A stretch of DNA of 64,000 nt from NCBI GenBank assembly GCA_031280615.1, contig JAITGO010000020.1:98482-162481 (forward strand), read 5' to 3'. Position numbers and translations under genes: made by a program. Shown piece by piece: positions 49,109-57,584 of this stretch (positions are counted from its first letter, which is position 1; each line of letters starts with the position of its first letter). The notes under the pieces were generated by a model, which was not told where the DNA came from, ran no database searches, and worked only from the letters and a program-made list of their open reading frames with translations. This DNA is from Desulfobulbus sp. Lineage in GTDB: Bacteria > Desulfobacterota > Desulfobulbia > Desulfobulbales > Desulfobulbaceae.

Positions 49109-49954
49109 TTACGGGCAGAAGATTTCCGTTGCCTTGTTCTCGTCGCTTTTGGCCGCCATGTCGGCAATCCTGGCCGCCAGTTGCTCGCCGTTGAAGGGAA
49201 AGGCCTGTTGCGGGCAGTTGCGGACGCATTGCAGGCACAGCACACAGGCGGTCCGGTCGATTGCGGGAAAAGGATTCAGGGTGATGGCCGCCACTGGACA
49301 TCCCTCGGCGCAGTCACCACATTGTAGGCACCGCTCCTCGTCGGCCGCCAAAGGAGGCATGGCCGCCTTGGCTGCAGCCAAGCTCTTGGTTGCGGCATCG
49401 GCGCGCAGGGCCGGCGAGAGGTAGTCCAACCGGTCGAGGGCGAGCAAAGGCGTCTGCGGCCGGTCGAGGGCGGCGACGATGTGATCGACCAGGGCCTGGA
49501 TCTGCGCAAGATCGCCCTGATCCGGATGCCCTGCCGCCAGCGGTTGCGCCACGTTCCAAGTGGAGGAATGCACCGACAGTACTTTGGCCGCTCCAAGGGG
49601 CGTGTAGCCTTTTTCCCGGAGGTGCTGCGCCATTTCCAACAGGGCCAGGCCGCTGGTCACTCCGCCCCAGGCGACAAAGGGCACGGCAGCGCAGCGGGAA
49701 GCGGGTGCCGGCAATTGGTCGATGAAGGCATGAACCAACGGGACCGCGTGGTCGCAGTAGACGGGTGAACCGATCCACAGGCAACAGCCATTTTGCCGCA
49801 TGGCTTGTACGTGTTGCTGCAACGATTGATCGTTTTGGCCAAGCTCGATCAGTACGCAATCGCAGTTGTTGTGGAGAAGGCGATCCCGGATGGTCTGCGC
49901 GATCCGGCGGGTGGTTCCTGCCGGAGAAAAAAAGGCAACGATGTGCTTGTGCAT
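49109..49954 (-). CDS. Flavodoxin-like domain fused to two [4Fe-4S] ferredoxin motifs (EFR1-type)
   Basis: A 281-residue cytoplasmic protein. Residues 1-170 form a flavodoxin-like fold (FSPAGTTRRIA for FMN phosphate, GSPVYCDHAV); residues about 205-255 carry CLQCGDCAEGCP and CVLCLQCVRNCP, two typical 4Fe-4S sites. Such EFR1-type proteins shuttle electrons in anaerobes. The start ATG at 49954 is chosen because HKHIVAFFSPAGTT follows directly; an upstream frame to 50104 lacks this character. Confidence 0.87.
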   Translation of the reverse strand: MHKHIVAFFSPAGTTRRIAQTIRDRLLHNNCDCVLIELGQNDQSLQQHVQAMRQNGCCLWIGSPVYCDHAVPLVHAFIDQLPAPASRCAAVPFVAWGGVTSGLALLEMAQHLREKGYTPLGAAKVLSVHSSTWNVAQPLAAGHPDQGDLAQIQALVDHIVAALDRPQTPLLALDRLDYLSPALRADAATKSLAAAKAAMPPLAADEERCLQCGDCAEGCPVAAITLNPFPAIDRTACVLCLQCVRNCPQQAFPFNGEQLAARIADMAAKSDENKATEIFCP

Positions 49955-50079
49955 GAGAGTCGACTCGTTTTTGCTGGGGTGAATCGGCGGGATCTCCCGC
50001 CGGATGTGTTTTCCGTTTATTTGTAGTGAAAATAAAATGTTTGCGCTGTTTTTTCCAGCCAAAATGCGTACCATTGCTT

Positions 50080-50147
50080 CATGGTAACCGGACGCTCGGT
50101 ACACAAGGCAGCGTGCCGACGACCGCCGAGCTTTTTCATGGTTACCG
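50080..50147. promoter_or_regulatory. Two CATGGTWACCG repeats upstream of the PTS genes
   Basis: CATGGTAACCG at 50080-50090 and CATGGTTACCG at 50137-50147 are direct repeats with one mismatch, 57 bp apart. The core GGTNACC is a palindrome, as expected for a dimeric repressor site. They lie in the 257-bp divergent region between the ferredoxin and the PTS genes. Confidence 0.4.
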
Positions 50148-50211
50148 AATAAAGGTTTTTGTCCGACTGCGTAGAGTTGTTGTTCTTATTCATCTGAACA
50201 AGAGGGACCTC

Positions 50212-52770
50212 GTGGACGCACAATCGACTTCTTCTTCCCCTGGCAGCATCACGCTTCTCGCCCCCTTGACCGGTGTGCTCGTTCCGATCGAACAGGTACC
50301 GGATCCGGTTTTCGCTGAAAAAATGGTCGGCGAAGGAGTTTCGATCGATCCTCTGAGCAACCGATTGCTGGCGCCGTGCGACGGTGAGGTGATCCTCATG
50401 CACCCCTCCTGCCACGCCATCACGGTGCGACACCTTTCCGGCCTGGAGGTGCTCATGCATATCGGCCTGGACACGGTGTCGCTGCGGGGAGCCGGTTTCA
50501 CGCCCAAGGTGGAACTCGGCGCCGCGGTCCGCACCGGCGAGGTACTGATCGAATTCGACCTGGATGCCATCGCCACCTCGGCTAAAAGTCTCCTCACCCA
50601 GATCGTGATCTCGAATTCGGAGATGCTTGGCCAATTCATCCCGCAAACGGGCACGGTGACCGCCGGAGAAGGGGTGGTCGCCCAGGCGATTTTGGGCGGT
50701 GCCCAGGCGGGCGAGGACCAACAAGTGGGGCAACGGGTCGTGTCGGAAGCGATCCTGGTGCCCAATCCCACCGGCCTCCATGCCCGTCCGGCAGCCACCC
50801 TGGCCACCCTGGCCAAACAATATGCCTGCCAAATTCGACTGCAGCGGGGCGATAACCAGGCCAACGCCAAATCGCTGGTCGCGGTGATGGGGCTCGAGGT
50901 CGGCCACGGCGACACGGTGCGGGTGATCGCCTACGGCGAAGACGCGGATCGTGCGGTTGCGGCCATTGCCGCGGCCATTGCCTCCGGATTGGGCGAGGAG
51001 GGCGTGGTACCGGTGGTCGAGGCGCAGGCGCCACCGGCTACCGAAGAGGCGCCGCTCGTTCGCCCGCATTCCGGCGATCCGAACGTCCTGGTGGGCGTGT
51101 CGGCCTCGCCGGGGCTGGCGGTGGGCACCATCGTGCAGTTGCGGCACAAAGAAATCGAGGTGGAGGAGTTCGCCCCGGACAAGCACCTGGAACGGCGCCG
51201 GCTGAATACCGCCATCGATCGGGCGATCCTGGCGCTGCGCGCTTTGGAGACCCAACTCAAGTCCGAGGCCTTTCCCGACAAGGCCGCGATTTTCGCCGCC
51301 CATCAGGAATTGTTGGCCGATCCCGACCTGCTCGACCTGGCCACCAGCCTCATCGACAAGGGCAAATCGGCGCCTTTTGCCTGGCGGAACGCCTACGAAA
51401 CCTACGCCAACCGGCTCGCCAACCTGAAGAACGCGGTCCTGGCCGGGCGCGCCACCGACGTGCGCGATGTCGGGCAGCGGGTCTTGGAAGAGTTGACCGG
51501 CCAACCGCACCGGGAATCGAGCCTTCCGGCCGGCTGCATCCTCATCGCCGAAGACCTCACCCCTTCCGATACCGCCTCGATGGACCGGACCCGGGTCGCC
51601 GGTTTCTGTACCACCTCGGGCGGCGCCTCGTCCCATGCGGCGATTCTCGCCCGCTCCTTCGATATTCCGGCCATTGCGGGCATCGAGGCCCGCGCCCTGG
51701 GACTCGAGGAAGGGCTCCGGGTCATTCTGGACGGTGGCAAGGGGCAGTTGCGGATCAACGTCACCGAGGCGGAGATCCGGGAGATAAAGGACCGGCAGGA
51801 ACGCCTGGCCAAGCGTCGCGCCACCGAACTGGCGACCGCCGGAGCGGCCGCGGTCACCACCGACGGCCACCGCGTCGAAGTGGTGGCCAATATCGGCAGC
51901 CAGCGCGACGCCCTCGAGGCGCTCGCCCACGGCGCGGAAGGGGTGGGCCTGCTCCGTTCCGAATTCATTTTTCTCGGGCGGGCCACGGCGCCGTCGGAGG
52001 AGGAGCAGACGCAGATCTACACCGGCATCGCCCAGGTGCTTTCCCCAGGTCAGCCGTTGGTCATCCGCACCCTGGACGTGGGCGGCGACAAGCCGCTGCC
52101 CTACCTGCCCATCCCCCGCGAGGAAAATCCGTTCCTCGGCGAGCGCGGCATCCGTGTGGGGCTCGACCGGCCCGACATCCTCCGGGCCCAGGCCCGGGCG
52201 ATTCTGGGCGCGGTCAAGAGCGGCGCCAAAATCCAGGTCATGTTTCCGATGATCGCCACCCTGCAGGAATTCCGCCTGGCCAAACAGGTGTTTGAAGAGG
52301 AGCGGGAAAAATTGGGCGTCGATCCCGTGCCGCTGGGCATCATGGTCGAGGTGCCGGCTGCGGCGGTGATGGCGGCGCAGTTTGCCCCGGAGGTCGACTT
52401 CTTCTCGGTGGGGACCAACGATCTCACCCAATACACCCTGGCCATGGACCGGGGCCATCCCAAGCTGGCCCCTCAGGTGGACGGCCTGAACCCGGCGGTA
52501 CTGGCGCTCATCGCCACCGCGGTCGAGGCCGCGCACCGGCACGGCAAATGGGTGGGCATCTGTGGCGGCATCGGTTCGGACCCGCACGCCGTGCCCTTGC
52601 TCGTCGGTTTGGGGGTGGACGAACTCAGCGTCAGCATCCCGGCCATCCCGGCGGTTAAGGCGCAGATCCGGGCCTTTTCCCTCGCGCATTGCCAGGAACT
52701 GGCGGCAACGGCCCTGCGGCTGGATTCCGCGGCCGCGGTCCGCGCCCTTGTGCCGGTTGACGAGATCTAG
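50212..52770 (+). CDS. PTS fusion IIA(Glc)-HPr-Enzyme I
   Basis: An 852-residue multidomain phosphotransfer protein. The IIA domain (about 12-150) has His68 and the active His83 in VLMHIGLDTVSL, the same 15-residue spacing as in E. coli IIA-Glc. HPr (about 175-260) has His190 in NPTGLHARPAA and a Ser in AKSLVAVMGL at the usual Ser46 place. Enzyme I (about 285-850) has His475 in GGASSHAAILAR, RTLDVGGDKPLPY and ICGGIGSDP. It passes phosphate from PEP through to the IIB domain of the next gene. The start is GTG at 50212 after AGAGGG; a longer frame from 50026 is non-coding in character. Confidence 0.93.
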   Translation: MDAQSTSSSPGSITLLAPLTGVLVPIEQVPDPVFAEKMVGEGVSIDPLSNRLLAPCDGEVILMHPSCHAITVRHLSGLEVLMHIGLDTVSLRGAGFTPKVELGAAVRTGEVLIEFDLDAIATSAKSLLTQIVISNSEMLGQFIPQTGTVTAGEGVVAQAILGGAQAGEDQQVGQRVVSEAILVPNPTGLHARPAATLATLAKQYACQIRLQRGDNQANAKSLVAVMGLEVGHGDTVRVIAYGEDADRAVAAIAAAIASGLGEEGVVPVVEAQAPPATEEAPLVRPHSGDPNVLVGVSASPGLAVGTIVQLRHKEIEVEEFAPDKHLERRRLNTAIDRAILALRALETQLKSEAFPDKAAIFAAHQELLADPDLLDLATSLIDKGKSAPFAWRNAYETYANRLANLKNAVLAGRATDVRDVGQRVLEELTGQPHRESSLPAGCILIAEDLTPSDTASMDRTRVAGFCTTSGGASSHAAILARSFDIPAIAGIEARALGLEEGLRVILDGGKGQLRINVTEAEIREIKDRQERLAKRRATELATAGAAAVTTDGHRVEVVANIGSQRDALEALAHGAEGVGLLRSEFIFLGRATAPSEEEQTQIYTGIAQVLSPGQPLVIRTLDVGGDKPLPYLPIPREENPFLGERGIRVGLDRPDILRAQARAILGAVKSGAKIQVMFPMIATLQEFRLAKQVFEEEREKLGVDPVPLGIMVEVPAAAVMAAQFAPEVDFFSVGTNDLTQYTLAMDRGHPKLAPQVDGLNPAVLALIATAVEAAHRHGKWVGICGGIGSDPHAVPLLVGLGVDELSVSIPAIPAVKAQIRAFSLAHCQELAATALRLDSAAAVRALVPVDEI

Positions 52771-52782
52771 AGGGGGGAAGAT

Positions 52783-54690
52783 ATGACAACGACTGTTCCG
52801 AAACCGACCTTGGCAAGCGGATCCCAGACGGCGAGCACCCTCGGCACCCGTATCTTCGGCGTGATGCAGAAACTGGGCAAGGCCTTGATGCTGCCCGTTT
52901 CGGTATTGCCGGTCGCCGGCATTTTGCTGGGCGTGGGCGGGGCCGTGCTCACCGGCGCGGAAACCAATGGCTGGCACTTGCCCTTTGCCCTCAAGGTGCT
53001 GCTGCAGATCATGCGCGATTCCGGCGATCCCATTTTTGCCGCCCTGCCGTTGATCTTCGCCATCGGCGTGGCCCTGGGTTTGACCAAAAACGACGGCGTC
53101 GCCGCCCTGGCCGCCACCATCGGCTTTCTGGTGATGACGGCCACCTTAGGCGTCATCGGCATCAACTTCGGCCTGATCACCCCCCTGGACCCGCACCTGC
53201 CCGCCACCTCCCAGCAGGCGCCCTTCACCATGCTCGGCTTGCCGACCATCAGTACCGGTGTCTTCGGCGGCATCATCATCGGCGCCATTGCCGGCTCGCT
53301 TTTCAACAGGTTCTACCGCATCAGCCTGCCGCCCTATCTCGGCTTCTTTGCCGGCAAGCGCTTTGTCCCCATTATCACCGCCTTTGCCGCCATCGGCGTC
53401 GGCATCGCGCTCAGCATCGTCTGGCCGCCGATCCAGAACGTGATCTCCGCCTTCGGCCGTTGGGCCTCGGCGGGGTCCGCGCCCATTGCGGTGTGGATCT
53501 ACGGCACGGTCGAGCGGCTGTTGCTCCCCTTTGGCCTGCACCATATCTGGAACGCGCCCTTTTTCTACGAACTGGGCCAATGCGTCAAGAGCGACGGCAC
53601 CACCGCCACCGGCTGGCTGACCTGCTTTTTTTACGGCAAGCAGGAGTACGGCGTTCTGGCCGGCGGGTTTCTGGTCAAGATGTTCGGCCTGCCCGGCGCG
53701 GCCCTGGCCATCTGGCATACGGCCAAACCGGAAAACAGGCTCAAAGTCGGTTCGATCATGGCTTCGGCGGCACTGACCTCGTTTTTGACCGGCATCACCG
53801 AACCGCTCGAATTTTCGTTCATGTTCGTGGCACCCGTTCTCTATGGCGCCCATGTCATCATGACCGGCCTGGCCTTCCCCCTGATGGTGATGACCGGCGC
53901 CCGGCTCGGCTACACCTTTTCCCAGGGGTTCATCGACTACGCCCTCTACTATCCCCTGGCCGCCAAACCCTGGATGGTCCTGATCTTGGGGCCGATCTAT
54001 TTCGGGCTCTATTACGGGGTGTTCCGCACCATGATCGTCAGCATGGACCTCAAGACGCCGGGGCGCGAAGCCACGACGGCGGAAGGGAGCTCCGGCGTGG
54101 ATGCCGCCAACGACTTTGCCCGCCAACTGGTATTGGCCTTTGGCGGCCGCAGCAACATCAAGGACCTGGATGCCTGCATCACCCGACTGCGGGTCGGCCT
54201 GGCCGATATCGCCAAGGCGGACCAGAATAAGTTGAAGGCGCTCGGCGCGGCCGGGGTGGTGCTGGTCGGCAGCAACATGCAGGCGATTTTCGGCACCCGG
54301 TCGGAAAACCTCAAAACCGATATCGAGGAATATCTCAAGGTGGCCGGTGCCGATGCCGAGCTGAGCGAGGCCGACACGGTGTCGGTTAGCTACGAGCCCA
54401 AGGGCATCGAGCCCAAGCTGCGCGACCCCGAAGCGCCGCTCAAGGCTCGAAATTACCTGGCCGCCCTCGGCGGGCAGGATAATATCGCCAAGGTGGAAGC
54501 CGCGGCAACGACCCGGCTGCGGGTCGTGGTCAAGGAGCCGGGCAAAATTTCGGAGGCTGCCTTGCTTGAGGCCGGGGCAGCGGGGCAGGTGTTCGTCGAC
54601 CCCTTCACCCTGCATGTAATTGTCGGATTGAACGCGGATCAGTATGCGGCCGAGATGCGGGCGCAAATGACCCAGGCCGCTCGGCCGTAA
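52783..54690 (+). CDS. PTS glucose/N-acetylglucosamine-type IIC-IIB-IIB' carrier
   Basis: A 635-residue sugar carrier. The IIC domain (about 20-410) begins with [19 protein letters not shown] and has the [12 protein letters not shown] substrate region; IIB (about 440-515) has phospho-Cys465 in [10 protein letters not shown] second IIB-like repeat (about 545-625, [15 protein letters not shown]) lacks the Cys, so it cannot be phosphorylated in the usual way. No IIA is fused; the upstream protein supplies it. The motif wording is PtsG-like, but glucose versus GlcNAc cannot be settled. It starts 12 bp after the upstream gene, with AGGGGGG nearby. Confidence 0.93.
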   Translation: MTTTVPKPTLASGSQTASTLGTRIFGVMQKLGKALMLPVSVLPVAGILLGVGGAVLTGAETNGWHLPFALKVLLQIMRDSGDPIFAALPLIFAIGVALGLTKNDGVAALAATIGFLVMTATLGVIGINFGLITPLDPHLPATSQQAPFTMLGLPTISTGVFGGIIIGAIAGSLFNRFYRISLPPYLGFFAGKRFVPIITAFAAIGVGIALSIVWPPIQNVISAFGRWASAGSAPIAVWIYGTVERLLLPFGLHHIWNAPFFYELGQCVKSDGTTATGWLTCFFYGKQEYGVLAGGFLVKMFGLPGAALAIWHTAKPENRLKVGSIMASAALTSFLTGITEPLEFSFMFVAPVLYGAHVIMTGLAFPLMVMTGARLGYTFSQGFIDYALYYPLAAKPWMVLILGPIYFGLYYGVFRTMIVSMDLKTPGREATTAEGSSGVDAANDFARQLVLAFGGRSNIKDLDACITRLRVGLADIAKADQNKLKALGAAGVVLVGSNMQAIFGTRSENLKTDIEEYLKVAGADAELSEADTVSVSYEPKGIEPKLRDPEAPLKARNYLAALGGQDNIAKVEAAATTRLRVVVKEPGKISEAALLEAGAAGQVFVDPFTLHVIVGLNADQYAAEMRAQMTQAARP

Positions 54691-54759
54691 AGGAAAAAGA
54701 GTCCCGCAACCGCTTGCGGCATCGCATCGCCGCGAGCAACGCGGTCAACGAGGTTACCC

Positions 54760-55971
54760 ATGAGTACCAATGCTCCCTTGCCCGGCCAGCTCGTTCCGGC
54801 CGGCGAAATCGGCCAGCGCGTTTTGCGGTTGCAGCGGCGGCTGGAGGAAAAATCGCTGGACGGCGCCCTGATCCTGGACCCGTTGAACATGTATTACTAC
54901 ACCGGGACCATGCAGCAGGGGCTGGTGTTCGTGCCGACGGCCGGAGAGCCGGTCTTTCTGGTCCGGCGCAGCTACGAGCGGGCCCGGTTGGAATCGCCCT
55001 TGTCCAGGGTATTGCCCTTGAAAGGGTTCAGCCAGCTGCCGGGCACCTTGGCCGACTTGGGCCTGGCCGCCACGGCCCTGGGCCTGGCCGAGGCGCAGCT
55101 GTCGGTCGCGCTGTTCCGCACCTTGGCCAAGGCCTTTCCCCAGGCCGCCTTCACCGACATAGGCGACATCCTCAGTATGATCCGAGCGGTGAAATCCGAC
55201 TATGAGGTGGGGCTCATCCGTACGGCTGGGCTCCTGCACCGGCAGGTCTACGACGCCATCCCGGCTATGCTGCGCCAGGGCATGAGCGAATGGGAACTCG
55301 GGGCCGAGATCCAGCGGCAGGTGATGGCCCTGGGCTATACCGGCATCACCCGCTTTGTCGCCAGCGGTGCCGAGCTGTTTCTGGGAATCGTCAGTTTCGG
55401 CGAATCGGGCAACTATCCCACCGCCTCGGTGGGACCGGGCGGACAGATGGGGTTGTCGCCGGCCTTTCCCCTGGTGGGCGGCAGGCGGCGGCTGGGCCGG
55501 GGCGAGCCCATCTTCATCGATGTCGGGTTCGGCTACGAGGGATATTTCACCGATAAGACAAGGATTTTCTCCTTGGGCACACCGCCGGCCGAGGCGCTTG
55601 CCGCCCACCGGCTCTGCCTGGAGATTCAGGAGGCGGCCCGCAGCCGCCTCAAACCCGGAGCCGTGCCCTCCCAAATGTACCGGGAAATCATGGACGAATT
55701 CGTGCACGGCCGCGGCTTTGCCGAGCACTTCATGGGGTTCGGCGGCAACCAAGTGCCGTTTCTGGGACATGGCATCGGCTTGGCGATCGACGAATTTCCG
55801 GCCATTGCCGGCAAGATCCACACACCGCTCGAGGCCAACATGGTCATTGCCCTGGAGCCCAAGAAGGGCCTGGTCGGCATCGGTCTGGTCGGGGTGGAGA
55901 ACACCTTTTTGGTTACCGATACGGGTGGGGAGAAATTGACGCCCGGAGTGGACGAGTTGATCGTCGTCTGA
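54760..55971 (+). CDS. M24-family aminopeptidase P / Xaa-Pro peptidase
   Basis: A 403-residue pita-bread peptidase: N-terminal creatinase-like domain (about 20-155) and catalytic M24 domain (about 165-395). Metal ligands: two Asp in IFIDVGFGYEGYFTD, His in LGHGIGL, Glu in ALEPK and Glu in GVENTF, all present. It removes the first residue before Pro in peptides; dimer partner unknown. It lies 69 bp downstream of the PTS carrier in the same direction. Confidence 0.92.
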   Translation: MSTNAPLPGQLVPAGEIGQRVLRLQRRLEEKSLDGALILDPLNMYYYTGTMQQGLVFVPTAGEPVFLVRRSYERARLESPLSRVLPLKGFSQLPGTLADLGLAATALGLAEAQLSVALFRTLAKAFPQAAFTDIGDILSMIRAVKSDYEVGLIRTAGLLHRQVYDAIPAMLRQGMSEWELGAEIQRQVMALGYTGITRFVASGAELFLGIVSFGESGNYPTASVGPGGQMGLSPAFPLVGGRRRLGRGEPIFIDVGFGYEGYFTDKTRIFSLGTPPAEALAAHRLCLEIQEAARSRLKPGAVPSQMYREIMDEFVHGRGFAEHFMGFGGNQVPFLGHGIGLAIDEFPAIAGKIHTPLEANMVIALEPKKGLVGIGLVGVENTFLVTDTGGEKLTPGVDELIVV

Positions 55972-56058
55972 ATCGGCGGCTTGGGTGTGTCTTGCGCTGC
56001 ACCGATGCGGGCGGGAACCCGCATTGCCGGAGTCGGCCGGATAGATCGGTTGCGGGGT

Positions 56059-57438
56059 TCAATCCGCCACGGGCAGCACCAGCATCCTGTCCAGCCGGTC
56101 GAGCAGGGTCCCTTTGGAGAGGGGCAGTTCTTTCCCGGCCTCCAAGGTGGTCAGGACCGTCCTGCCGATGATGTATTTTTGTTCGGGGCAGTTGCCGGTC
56201 TTTGCACGGAGCGCCCAGATGGTGTGGAGGGCGACCGGCTTGCCGTCGCGCAGGCCGGCATACAGCATGATGTGGCCCGGAAGGTGGAGCAGGGTCCGGA
56301 AGGGAACCCCTTGTTCGCGGATGCGCGTTTCCTTGTCGATGGCGCTCAGTCCGGTCAACGGCACCGAGGGACCCGCATTGATCTGCTTGGACGAATTGCG
56401 CGGCAGCCAGATGCCGAAGGCGAGCAGAAAATCCCGGGTGGTGGCCGAGCAATCGCGGTTGCGGTACATCTCGCCCCATCCGTACGGTGTCTTGAGCAGT
56501 TGGTTGCCGATATCGGCCACGGCTTCGGGGGTAAACGGCAAGGGATGGCGGCGGGCATCGGCCTTGGCGATGCGGGCAACGGTGAAAACGGCACGGCGGT
56601 CGTCGGCGCCCACAACCGCCTCCACCAGCCAATGGTCTTGCTCCTCTCCGATCAGCGGATAGAGAGTGCCAATTTTCGGTTGAGGCAGGATCTTGCCCTT
56701 TTCGGTTCGCACCTCGGCGAAATCCTTGACCACCACCAGCTGGTCCGCCTTGCGCAACCGGTCGCGCAGGGCGGCATCGGCAAGGCGGACGGCATCGGGC
56801 TCCACCCAGCCGTTGGCATAGGAGGCCTCGATGTAGAGCCAGGCCCCGTCCTTGCTGGCATGGAGGATGCGAACCGGTTCGTTGGGCTTGATCTCGGCGA
56901 ACTGGAGTTGGTCGAAGGGTGCGTCGTCCGGCGCCTCGTAAAACGGCCGGATGGTAGGCAGCACCCGCACGAAGGCGGGCTTGACCACGATACCGGGCTG
57001 GTCGGTCGAGGGTAGATGTTCCCGGTCGGTCAGGGCCAGCAGTTGCTGCATGCGCTCCGGTTCGATCCGCAACCTGTTTTCGCCGTACCAGGTCCGGTCC
57101 GCGAGCCGCTCGATCCCTCCGGCCACCGCTCGGAGCTTGAACAGCGGTTCGGTCGAGGTCCAGGGCGCGAAGTAGCGCCGGTCAAACTGCTGTTTGAGCC
57201 GGTGCGCGGCCTCGGCGCTCAATGGCTGGCTGAAGCTTTCGGCCAAGGGCCCCATATCCTGGGCAATGGCGCGAAGATCCTCGACGGGCGCCGTTTGTTC
57301 CGCCGCATCCGGACAGGCGGTCTGGAGCGGGGCGGTTAGCTGCGGTATCGGTTGGCATCCGTTGAACAGGAAGATGCAGCTGGCGGTGATCGCTGCGGTG
57401 ATGGCGACAAGGATGCAGTTGCTTTGCAATCGGCTCAT
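56059..57438 (-). CDS. NlpC/P60 peptidase lipoprotein with SH3b domains
   Basis: A 459-residue lipoprotein; signal peptide with lipobox FLFNGC at about residues 23-28. Two SH3b-like domains (about 145-300) precede an NlpC/P60 domain (about 310-440). Catalytic Cys lies in NRDCSATTRDF, His in LPGHIMLYAG and a third polar residue in LHTIW. Such proteins cut the peptidoglycan stem between D-Glu and diamino acid. It is divergent from the unknown exported protein starting at 57585. Confidence 0.88.
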   Translation of the reverse strand: MSRLQSNCILVAITAAITASCIFLFNGCQPIPQLTAPLQTACPDAAEQTAPVEDLRAIAQDMGPLAESFSQPLSAEAAHRLKQQFDRRYFAPWTSTEPLFKLRAVAGGIERLADRTWYGENRLRIEPERMQQLLALTDREHLPSTDQPGIVVKPAFVRVLPTIRPFYEAPDDAPFDQLQFAEIKPNEPVRILHASKDGAWLYIEASYANGWVEPDAVRLADAALRDRLRKADQLVVVKDFAEVRTEKGKILPQPKIGTLYPLIGEEQDHWLVEAVVGADDRRAVFTVARIAKADARRHPLPFTPEAVADIGNQLLKTPYGWGEMYRNRDCSATTRDFLLAFGIWLPRNSSKQINAGPSVPLTGLSAIDKETRIREQGVPFRTLLHLPGHIMLYAGLRDGKPVALHTIWALRAKTGNCPEQKYIIGRTVLTTLEAGKELPLSKGTLLDRLDRMLVLPVAD

Positions 57439-57584
57439 GGTATTATCGTCTGCGCAAAGAAAATCGCGATGCCGGGATGCGCCGGGCGGGAAGGTGTGGG
57501 CCGGGTGCCGTTCGCGCCGTGGCCGCAGCTTTTTTCCCTTGCCGGTTTCTATGGAAACGTAACCACTTTTGTGGAGAATGCGCC

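Noticed and set aside
50017..52977. A 986-codon open frame antisense to the PTS genes
   Set aside because: It runs opposite a gene with all PTS motifs; its His/Gly/Arg/Gln-rich translation is typical of a GC-rich shadow frame.
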